Assembly (NCBI GenBank): GCA_964655775.1 | Contig: CAZZNQ010000032.1 | Span: forward strand, 1-39,390 | From: CAZZNQ01 sp964655775 | GTDB lineage: Bacteria; Planctomycetota; Brocadiia; SM23-32 | Direction: 5' to 3' | Length of the DNA stretch: 39,390 nt | In this document: positions 15,256-22,214 of the stretch, piece after piece | Layout: each line of letters starts with the position of its first letter | Numbering within the stretch: the stretch's first letter is position 1 | Notes under the pieces: model-generated | The model's input: only the letters and a program-made list of their open reading frames with translations | Database searches by the model: none | Told to the model about the DNA's origin: nothing | Position numbers and translations under genes: made by a program

Positions 15256-17511
15256 ATGTCCGCCGCATCCGGCTCTCCAACTCGGGCGCCCGACCTTCCG
15301 GACGACGTCCGGGGCTGGCTGGGGGACATTCTGCACACCGGAGAGTCGCTCTCGGCTACGGTCTACTGCGACATTGAGCCGTCCGGGGAGTTTGGGGAGC
15401 GCTGGGCTTTCCTCACCGACTCGCGGCTTATGGTGGTGTCCCCGCATGGGGAGGCGGGTGGGGCAGAGGTCACCTTTGAGCTTCCGGTCGACCAGATAGA
15501 GAGCGCCGAGATCCGCGATTACGTCGGGTCCACGTCGCTTCTGGTCAAGACCGACGAGGCCGGCTACGAGCTCGGCCGCTTCTCGCTGGGGTCCAGGCAG
15601 GAAGCGTCGGGCATGGTGCACCGCGTCCAGGAGATGGTGCGGGTGCGCAAGCGGAAGGAGGGCGACGAAGACGCGGTGCCACCTCCGCCGCACCGCGCCA
15701 CGCATCGGTGCAGCAAGTGCGGCAGGGCGCTGCGGCGACAGGGCGACATCTGCATGCACTGCATAGACCATCGCCGGGTCTACGTCCGCCTCCTTTCTTT
15801 GGTCCTGAACTACCGTTGGCATGCTTTAGGCGGCCTGGCGCTGAGCCTGGTGATGACGTGCCTGGAGCTGACGCCGCCCTACCTTACCAAAGTGCTGGTG
15901 GATGACGTGATCAGGGCCAACAGGCCGAGTTTGCTGCCGTGGGTGGCCATCGGACTGGTGAGCGTCTACGTGTTTCGTTTCGTTGTGATGATGACGCGGT
16001 CCTACGTGATGCAGTGGCTCGGGAATCGGATACTCTTCGACCTGCGAGTCAAGCTCTACGACCACCTGCAGACACTTCCGCTGAATTACTACAACCAGAA
16101 ACCGACCGGGCAGATCATGTCCCGCGTAACCAGGGACCTGGAGCGCGTGCAGTACTTCCTCGCCGAGGGTTTTCAGGAGATACTGATCAACGCCATCACC
16201 ATCCTGCTGATCGCCGGCGTGCTGCTGTTCATGAACTGGAAGCTGTTCATCTTCGCTCTCGCGCCGATTCCCATCATTCTGGTGAGCACGGCGCTGTTCG
16301 TAAAGCACATGCACCTGCTCTACCACCGGATATGGCGGCGCATTGCCACGATCAGTGCTGTGCTGGGCGATACTATCCCCGGAATCCGCGTGGTCAAGTC
16401 CTTCGCCCAGGAGCGCCGCGAATCGCGACGTTTCACCACGCACAGCCGCGACCTGTTCTCCCAGCAGATGCGGGCGGCCAAGCTTCGGTCGGCATTCGTC
16501 CCGTTCCTGGGCCTGGCCACCGGCTTGGGCGCGATCCTCATTTTCAGCATCGGCGGTTACATGGTCATTAACGGGCAGACCACGCTGGGGGTGCTTATGG
16601 CCTTCACCGGATACCTCTGGCGGCTTTACATGCCGATTCAGCGTTTCGGCAACATCAGCAACCAGCTGCAACGCTGCGAGACCTCCGCCGAGCGCGTGTT
16701 CGAAGTGATGGACACCGAGCCCGAGCCGCTGGAACAGGAGAAGGGAGTGGTGCTCACCCCGGTGAAGGGCAAGGTGGAGTTCCGGGGCGTGCGCTTCTCG
16801 TATGAGCCGGGCAAATACGCACTGAACGGTGTCTCCTTCGTCGTGGAGCCGGGCGAGATGATCGGCCTGGTCGGCCCGAGCGGCGCCGGGAAGAGCACGC
16901 TGGTCCAGCTCATCACGCGGTTCTTCGAGCTGGACGAGGGCCAGATACTGATAGACGATCACGATATCATGGACCTTGCCCTGAGGCCCTACCGGGAACA
17001 GATCGGCGTGGTGCTGCAGGACCCCTATTTGTTCCGCGGCACAGTGTGGGAGAACATTGCTTATGCGCAGCCGGACGCGACGGCGGACGAGGTAATCAGC
17101 GCCGCCCGGGCGGCCAATGCGCACCACTTCCTCGTCGCGTTGCCCGACGGTTACGACACCGTTATCGGCGAGCGCGGCCACACCCTGTCCGGCGGCGAGC
17201 GCCAGCGCGTCTCCATTGCTCGGGCCGTGCTGCGCAACCCGCAGATTCTCATCCTGGACGAGGCGACGGCGTCGGTCGATACCGAGACGGAGATGCTGAT
17301 CCAGACAGCGATTGAGCGCCTGATCGAGAACCGAACCACGTTCGCCATTGCTCACCGGCTTTCCACCTTGCGGCGGGCGAACAGGCTCATTGTGCTGGAC
17401 CGGGGCAAGGTGGTGGAGATCGGCACGCACGAGGAGCTGGTGAACAGTGGCGGCCTCTACGGCCGGCTGTGCGAGATGCAGTCGCAGTTCTCGAAACTTG
17501 TTGCATGGTAG
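15256..17511 (+). CDS. ABC exporter with N-terminal PH-like domain and zinc ribbon
   Basis: The 751-residue protein is a half-size ABC exporter (membrane plus ATPase domain) with an unusual N-terminal extension. Residues about 20-125 look like a bacterial PH-like beta domain. CxxC pairs at Cys152/155 and Cys166/169 form a zinc ribbon just before the first membrane helix. Residues about 180-480 are the six-helix type-1 exporter domain. The ATPase domain has Walker A GPSGAGKST at about 540-548, the signature LSGGERQR from about 644, Walker B ILILDEATA, and the H-loop AIAHRLS. It should work as a homodimer in the inner membrane. The start is uncertain: ATG 15256 lacks a good ribosome site and TTG 15238 is in frame. 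The DUF1854 gene follows 13 bp later and an HlyD gene after that. The cargo is unknown. Confidence 0.92.
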   Translation: MSAASGSPTRAPDLPDDVRGWLGDILHTGESLSATVYCDIEPSGEFGERWAFLTDSRLMVVSPHGEAGGAEVTFELPVDQIESAEIRDYVGSTSLLVKTDEAGYELGRFSLGSRQEASGMVHRVQEMVRVRKRKEGDEDAVPPPPHRATHRCSKCGRALRRQGDICMHCIDHRRVYVRLLSLVLNYRWHALGGLALSLVMTCLELTPPYLTKVLVDDVIRANRPSLLPWVAIGLVSVYVFRFVVMMTRSYVMQWLGNRILFDLRVKLYDHLQTLPLNYYNQKPTGQIMSRVTRDLERVQYFLAEGFQEILINAITILLIAGVLLFMNWKLFIFALAPIPIILVSTALFVKHMHLLYHRIWRRIATISAVLGDTIPGIRVVKSFAQERRESRRFTTHSRDLFSQQMRAAKLRSAFVPFLGLATGLGAILIFSIGGYMVINGQTTLGVLMAFTGYLWRLYMPIQRFGNISNQLQRCETSAERVFEVMDTEPEPLEQEKGVVLTPVKGKVEFRGVRFSYEPGKYALNGVSFVVEPGEMIGLVGPSGAGKSTLVQLITRFFELDEGQILIDDHDIMDLALRPYREQIGVVLQDPYLFRGTVWENIAYAQPDATADEVISAARAANAHHFLVALPDGYDTVIGERGHTLSGGERQRVSIARAVLRNPQILILDEATASVDTETEMLIQTAIERLIENRTTFAIAHRLSTLRRANRLIVLDRGKVVEIGTHEELVNSGGLYGRLCEMQSQFSKLVAW

Positions 17512-17524
17512 CAGGAACAGGCAG

Positions 17525-18070
17525 ATGAGCGTTGCAGACGAGCAACAGGCGGAGCAGACGGGCGAGGAGTCCGAGGATCGGCGTCTTCCGTCCAGCGGAG
17601 CGGTGCCGGCCGATGGTGTGGAGGTCTGGGAAGACGAGTTCCAGGTGCTGCACGTGCGACGCGGCGACGAGACGTTCGACAACGTGCGGGCCGTCAAGGT
17701 TTTTCCCATCTCGGGCACGGCCGATTACGTGAGCTTCCTGGACGAGGACGGCAAGGAAGTGCTGCTCCTGGCGCATCCGCACGATCTGGACAAATCCAGC
17801 CGGCGGGCACTGGCAAAGGCGCTGGAACGAATGTACTATGTTGCCAAGATACTGCGCGTGGACGGTATCTCGGAGACAATGGGCGTTACGCATTGGCAGG
17901 TTCTTACTGACAGGGGATACGCTGCATTCGAAGTGGTCGACCGGCAGCAGATCCGAAAGCTGCCGCGCGGCAGGTACATCATCATCGACGCCGACGGCAA
18001 CAGGTTCGAGATCGAGAGCGTGAACGACCTCGATCCGCGGAGCCAGACGCTGGTTTTCAGCGAGACCTGA
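17525..18070 (+). CDS. DUF1854 family protein
   Basis: The 181-residue protein is soluble, with an acidic N-terminal stretch of about 45 residues. The conserved-looking core includes VRAVKVFPISGTADYVSFLD, KEVLLLAHPHDLD, and a C-terminal RKLPRGRYIIIDADGNRFEIE segment. I recognise this as the DUF1854 type. In other genomes DUF1854 proteins are known to sit beside ABC transporters of this kind, and some are annotated as linked to cyanophycin metabolism. No cyanophycin gene is visible in this window, so that link is not supported here. The start ATG 17525 follows an AGG-rich stretch within 10 nt and lies 13 bp after the ABC gene. A partner or regulator of the transporter is the simplest reading. 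Confidence 0.8.
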   Translation: MSVADEQQAEQTGEESEDRRLPSSGAVPADGVEVWEDEFQVLHVRRGDETFDNVRAVKVFPISGTADYVSFLDEDGKEVLLLAHPHDLDKSSRRALAKALERMYYVAKILRVDGISETMGVTHWQVLTDRGYAAFEVVDRQQIRKLPRGRYIIIDADGNRFEIESVNDLDPRSQTLVFSET

Positions 18071-18219
18071 GTCCGTTGAGCGTGTTCCCGCAGCAGTCCG
18101 CTCCATTCCGAGGATCCCTGGTCCGACGAGCACGAGGAAGAACCATTCTGTCCGCGACCGACCGGAAGACGTATGTTCTTTCTGCACCCAAAGCAATGAC
18201 TGACCGGATGAGGTGAACC

Positions 18220-19659
18220 ATGCCGGAGGATGTTGAGGCGGTATACGAAGTGCGCAGGCAGGCACGTGGTGCCGAGCCGCCGAGCAAACAGAGCAACTGG
18301 AAGAAATGGCTGTTTGGCGTTGGCGGCGGGATCCTGGTGGTGGTGCTGCTGGTCGTCGGCATACTGGTTTGGCACGCCTTCACGTATGTGAAGACCGTGA
18401 AGGCGGAGGTGTGGACAAAGGTGCTTGCGGCGCAGTCCAAGGCAACCGCCGTGGTGGAGGCCGTGTATGCGGACGCCGGCGATGAGGTCGAAAAAGGTGA
18501 TGTGCTGGCGGAGCTTGACGACTCGGCCGTGCGCGCGGCACTGGATGCGGCCGAGGCGGAGGTCGTGGTCCGCGAGAGCCAGTGGGAGCAGAAGAAGAGT
18601 CAGGCGCAGTTGACCGAGACCAACGTCCGCAGCGCCGTGGCCATCGCCGAGGCCAACGTGCAAATCAAGCAGGCCAGCGTGGACGAGTCCGCGAAGAATC
18701 TGGAGATACGTCGGTCCGTAGTGGAGGAAGAGATCGGCCGGGCGCAGGCGCAGCTTTCCGAGGCACAGGCGGCGCTGCAGGAGCTGAAGCACGGACCCAG
18801 GGAACAGGAGATCGAGTCGGCCAGGGCGCGTCTGGCCAGCGCCCAGGAGCTTGCGCATCTCTACGAGCAGGAAGTGGCGCAGTCGGAGGAACTTGTGGAG
18901 GAGGGTATCGATTCGGTGCACGCGCTCCAGGTGAAGAAGACGCAGCTTGTACGCCAGCAGCACGAGGTGCGCATGGCCGAGCTGACGCTTGAGCGCATGC
19001 TGGAAGGCCCGACTCCGGAACAGATCAAGATGGCGGAGCAGACGGTCGAGAGCCGCCAGCGCGATCTGGCCATCGCCGTTGCCGGCCGCAAGCAGATCGA
19101 GCGATTGGAGGCGACGCTGAGGATCGCCAGAGCCGAATTCCAGAGCGCCCAGGCAGAACTGGAAAGGACCAAGGGCAGGGACGCCGAGGTAAACATCGCC
19201 CGGTTGGCCGTGAAGGAAGCCGAAGGCGAACTCAAGAGGGCGCACGCCGCCCTGGCCGCGCAGCGCAAGCTGCTCGATGAGATGTCCATCCGCAGCCCGG
19301 CCACCGGGACGATTCTCGGTGAATACGTGGACGAGGGCGAGCTCTACCAGGCAGAGAGCGTGGCGTTCAAGGTGATCCAGGAGGGCCGGGGACTGTGGGT
19401 CAACGGCTCGGTGCGCGAGAAGGACGCCTTGCTGGTGCATCGTGGTCAGCCCGCCCGCATCGAGATACGCGTGGGGTCGGGCGACTATTTCGATGCCGAG
19501 GTGGTCGAGGTCGGCCTGTCCACGGAGACGGTCTACGGCGGGGGCGGCGCAGCCGGGCCGACCGGGGAACTGGTGTGGGTGAAGATCATGCCAAAGAACC
19601 AGGACGAGATCGAAGCGGTGCCGGGCATGAGCGCCCGCGCCACCATCAAGGTGCGCTGA
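18220..19659 (+). CDS. HlyD-type membrane fusion (periplasmic adaptor) protein
   Basis: The 479-residue protein has a short cytoplasmic N-terminus, one transmembrane helix at about 32-51, and a periplasmic part. The first half-lipoyl strand block (VVEAVYADAGDEVEKGDVLAEL) and the second (MSIRSPATGTILGEYVDEGELY) bracket a very long alpha-helical hairpin of about 250 residues rich in Ala, Glu, Gln and Arg. The C-terminus forms a beta-barrel domain. Adaptors like this link an inner-membrane pump to an outer-membrane channel. ATG 18220 has a GAGGTGA ribosome site. With the ABC transporter and DUF1854 protein upstream it makes a type-I-like export module. No TolC-like outer-membrane factor is in the window. 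A terminator hairpin follows. Confidence 0.92.
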   Translation: MPEDVEAVYEVRRQARGAEPPSKQSNWKKWLFGVGGGILVVVLLVVGILVWHAFTYVKTVKAEVWTKVLAAQSKATAVVEAVYADAGDEVEKGDVLAELDDSAVRAALDAAEAEVVVRESQWEQKKSQAQLTETNVRSAVAIAEANVQIKQASVDESAKNLEIRRSVVEEEIGRAQAQLSEAQAALQELKHGPREQEIESARARLASAQELAHLYEQEVAQSEELVEEGIDSVHALQVKKTQLVRQQHEVRMAELTLERMLEGPTPEQIKMAEQTVESRQRDLAIAVAGRKQIERLEATLRIARAEFQSAQAELERTKGRDAEVNIARLAVKEAEGELKRAHAALAAQRKLLDEMSIRSPATGTILGEYVDEGELYQAESVAFKVIQEGRGLWVNGSVREKDALLVHRGQPARIEIRVGSGDYFDAEVVEVGLSTETVYGGGGAAGPTGELVWVKIMPKNQDEIEAVPGMSARATIKVR

Positions 19660-19690
19660 GGCCGGGATGCAGGGCTCGCCGAAAGCACAG

Positions 19691-19721
19691 AGAGGGTGCT
19701 CCGTGGAGGAGCGCCCTCTTT
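19691..19721 (+). terminator. Terminator hairpin after the HlyD gene
   Basis: AGAGGGTGCTCC (19691-19702) pairs along 12 positions (one G-T) with 19708-19719 around a 5 nt loop, followed by a short T-run. It closes the export operon 31 bp after the HlyD stop. Confidence 0.65.
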
Positions 19722-19835
19722 CCATGTACACAAGGCCGCCCGTGGGAGGGACGGATTGTGATCCGCCACCGCCGGCGGGCCGCCGGGTTTGGACCGATTG
19801 TTCCACAAGGATACTCCCATATTGTCGCACACTGC

Positions 19836-19853
19836 CGATTGGCCCAGTCCAAT
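19836..19853. repeat. Inverted repeat upstream of the GntR promoter
   Basis: ATTGG (19838-19842) and CCAAT (19849-19853) flank 6 bp. The left half reads CGATTGG from 19836, whose complement CCAATCG recurs at 19946-19952 next to the gntR start. The shared half-site suggests a regulator-binding pair on both sides of the promoter. Confidence 0.4.
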
Positions 19854-19892
19854 GTGCTCCGGGGGGCATTTTGCGCGTCTATAAGTTTTTTC

Positions 19893-19922
19893 TTGACGCC
19901 TGAGCACGTCTAAGGCTAATAT
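19893..19922 (+). promoter_or_regulatory. Strong sigma-70-type promoter for gntR-aclBA
   Basis: TTGACG (19893-19898) and TAATAT (19917-19922) are 18 bp apart, preceded by a T-rich tract. The ATG of the GntR gene is 39 bp further on. Confidence 0.6.
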
Positions 19923-19923
19923 G

Positions 19924-19954
19924 CTCGATGGATTAAGCATATGGTCCAATCGAG
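19924..19954. promoter_or_regulatory. Candidate autoregulatory operator at the gntR start
   Basis: CTCGAT (19924-19929) and ATCGAG (19949-19954) are perfect inverted arms spanning 31 bp, placed between the -10 element and the start codon. Position and symmetry fit a repressor site. Binding by the adjacent GntR protein is inferred. Confidence 0.4.
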
Positions 19955-19960
19955 ATTGCC

Positions 19961-20986
19961 ATGAAGTCCGAGCTTCCGCACATCGTGCTGGACCGCAAGA
20001 ACGGCGTGCCGCTCTACCAGCAGATATGCAACGCCCTGAGGGCCGAATTGGGCAGCCGTGAGCCGGGCGATCCAGTGCTGCCGCCGCAGAGGGATCTGGC
20101 TGCCGCGCTGGGGGTGAGTCGGAACACCGTGAGCGCGGCCTACCGTGAGTTGGAGCGCGAGGGACTGGTGGTGTCCCGTGTGGGGCGCGGCACGGAAGTG
20201 GTCGCGAAGGGGAGGCCGAAGGGGAAGGTCGGGCCGGACGGTGATCTCCGCAGAACGGTGGAGCACGCCGTCGAGGACGCCCTGGCCCTGGGGTACGGCC
20301 TGGATGAATTCGGCGAAGCGGTCAGCGACTTCCTGGAGGAGAAACGCCGCATGCTCGACAACATCGCGATGGTGTTCGTCGAGTGCAACCGCGAGCAGCT
20401 CACCTACTTCAGCGAGCACCTGCAGCTGGGCCAGTCCGTGGTTGTCCGGCCGCTTCTACTGCAGGACATTCGGGACAGGACGCCGGGGGCCCTCCGTGCC
20501 CTCGAATCGGCCGACCTGGTCGTGACGTCCTTCTACCACACCGACGAACTCGAACGTTCGCTCTCGGAGTCCGGTGTGCCGCTGGTCGGCGTGAACCTGC
20601 AGCCCGAGATGTCCACCATCGTCAGCATCGCCCGCATCCCGGAACCGGACGTGATCGGGTTGGTTGGCGCGTCGGATCAATTCCTGGACGAAATGGCCAA
20701 GACGCTCGACCGGGTGGGGGTGAGAGGAGAGCGGATTCGCCGGACCACCACCCAGGACCCGAGCGAGCTGGCCGCGTTTCTCGATGAGGTGGAGGCCGTC
20801 GTCGTCTCGCCCTCGCGCAAGGCCGAGGTGCTGGACGCCGCAGGCGGGAAGCCGGTCGTGGAGTTTCTTTTCGCACCTGACGAGACATCCGTGAAGCACA
20901 TTCGCATCGCCCTGGTGGATCTCAAGCAGACCAAGAAAGGCGGCGAAGACAATGCCCGCTCAGATGACGGAACTGACGTTCCTTGA
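19961..20986 (+). CDS. GntR family transcriptional regulator
   Basis: The 341-residue protein begins with a GntR winged helix-turn-helix domain (about 8-82). Typical pieces are PLYQQICNALRAEL, LPPQRDLAAALGVSRNTVSAAYRELEREGLV and the glycine hinge VGRGTEV. The remaining 250 residues form an alpha/beta region that I cannot place firmly; it is not an aminotransferase domain of the MocR type. It may bind a small effector. The 3' end overlaps the start of the ATP-citrate-lyase-like beta gene by 35 bp, which strongly suggests co-transcription and local control. Inverted repeats around the promoter suggest self-regulation. The effector could be citrate, acetyl-CoA or a related acid, but that is only inference from the neighbours. 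Confidence 0.88.
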   Translation: MKSELPHIVLDRKNGVPLYQQICNALRAELGSREPGDPVLPPQRDLAAALGVSRNTVSAAYRELEREGLVVSRVGRGTEVVAKGRPKGKVGPDGDLRRTVEHAVEDALALGYGLDEFGEAVSDFLEEKRRMLDNIAMVFVECNREQLTYFSEHLQLGQSVVVRPLLLQDIRDRTPGALRALESADLVVTSFYHTDELERSLSESGVPLVGVNLQPEMSTIVSIARIPEPDVIGLVGASDQFLDEMAKTLDRVGVRGERIRRTTTQDPSELAAFLDEVEAVVVSPSRKAEVLDAAGGKPVVEFLFAPDETSVKHIRIALVDLKQTKKGGEDNARSDDGTDVP

Positions 20987-22214
20987 GAATCTGTCGGACC
21001 GCTTCCATATCCCCGTTCCGGAGCATCTGAGATCCGAGGCGGAGGGGAAGGAGATTCGCAATGCGTTGGAGCGCTGGGGCTCGCGGGCGCTGGTCAAGCC
21101 GGACGTTCTCGCCGGCCGGCGGGGGAAGGCGGGACTGGTCAGGGAGGTAAAGGACTCCGTCGAGGCCCAGCGCGAACTCAAGCGAGTTCAGGCCGCAGAG
21201 GTGAACGGTCGCCTGCCGCGCACGGCCTACCTCGTCCAGCACATCCCCGCCGATATCGAGATGTACTCCGCCATCACGTATCATTCCCTCCATCTCGGGC
21301 CGACCATCACTGTCTCGCTGGCCGGCGGGGTGGATGTCGAGGATATCCCGCAGGACAGCAAAGTGACCTTCCCCGTCGACGTCTACAAGGGCCTGGACGC
21401 CTACCAGGCCAGCGAGATCCTGGAGCGCCTGGGCTGCCGGCAGGATCTGGTCAGTATCCTCTCGCGCACGTTGGTGGATTTCTGGGATATGTTCGCGACC
21501 ACGGGAATGCGCATGTGCGAAGTGAACCCCTGGCGGATCACGCCCGACGGCAGGCCCTACGCGTGCGATTTCAAGGCCGTGTTCGACGAGAGCAACTTCA
21601 AGTTCCACCAACTCGGTTTTCCCCTGCCGGATTACCCCGCCAACGAGACGCCGTTCGAGGAAGAGATGGCGGCCTGGAACGCGTCCAGTCACCAGGGGCA
21701 GGCCCACGTAGCCCAGCTTGACGGTCACAGGATTCTGCCGATCCTGTTCGGCGGGGGCGCATCCACCATCATCACCGAGACGCTGCTGCGCAACGGCGGC
21801 CGGCCGATGTTCCTGTCGGACTTCGGTGGCAATCCGCCATATGACCGAATGTACGGCACGGCCCGCATCTGCTTCGAGCACAACCTCGGCAGCGCTGGCC
21901 TGCTGCTGATTCTCGGCGGCAAGGCGAACAACACGCTCATCGACGTCACCTTCAAGGCCATCGCCGACGCACTGCGCGACTACGTCGACGAGCATGGACC
22001 CATCAGCACGCCCGTCATCATCGGGCGGGGGGGACCGCGGTTGGTTCAGGGCCTTCTCACAATGAGGGACACGTTGGAGTCGCTGCGACTGCCTTACGTT
22101 ATCTTCGGGCCGGACACGCCTGTCACGCTTGTGGCGGAGTATGCCGCCCAGGTCGCAGATGCTTGTGTGTCAATAGATCACGGCGAGAGCGGACAGAAGG
22201 GGGGCGAGGGATGA
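20952..22214 (+). CDS. aclB: ATP-citrate lyase beta-like subunit (ATP-grasp, citrate-binding)
   Basis: The 420-residue protein matches the small subunit of two-subunit ATP-citrate lyases and the succinyl-CoA synthetase beta family. Residues about 1-245 form an ATP-grasp domain (ALVKPDVLAGRRGKAGLV, then CEVNPWRITPDGRPYACDFKAVFD, which carries the metal-binding Glu and Asp). Residues about 260-410 carry a citrate-binding-type domain (GGGASTIITETLLRNGG, LSDFGGNP, LLLILGGKANNTLIDVTFKAIADAL, IIGRGGPR). The enzyme would make acetyl-CoA and oxaloacetate from citrate, CoA and ATP. ATG 20952 lies inside the gntR 3' end; ATG 20964 is an alternative. Its stop overlaps the alpha gene by 4 bp. Divergence from the classic enzymes is noticeable, so another tricarboxylic or hydroxy acid is possible. 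Confidence 0.8.
   Translation: MPAQMTELTFLENLSDRFHIPVPEHLRSEAEGKEIRNALERWGSRALVKPDVLAGRRGKAGLVREVKDSVEAQRELKRVQAAEVNGRLPRTAYLVQHIPADIEMYSAITYHSLHLGPTITVSLAGGVDVEDIPQDSKVTFPVDVYKGLDAYQASEILERLGCRQDLVSILSRTLVDFWDMFATTGMRMCEVNPWRITPDGRPYACDFKAVFDESNFKFHQLGFPLPDYPANETPFEEEMAAWNASSHQGQAHVAQLDGHRILPILFGGGASTIITETLLRNGGRPMFLSDFGGNPPYDRMYGTARICFEHNLGSAGLLLILGGKANNTLIDVTFKAIADALRDYVDEHGPISTPVIIGRGGPRLVQGLLTMRDTLESLRLPYVIFGPDTPVTLVAEYAAQVADACVSIDHGESGQKGGEG

Noticed and set aside
15826..17718. 630-codon minus-strand open frame
   Set aside because: It is antisense to the ABC transporter, which has all ATPase motifs.
17836..19869. 677-codon minus-strand open frame
   Set aside because: It is a shadow of the HlyD gene, whose helical hairpin with repeated Gln/Glu/Ala codons yields long open antisense frames.
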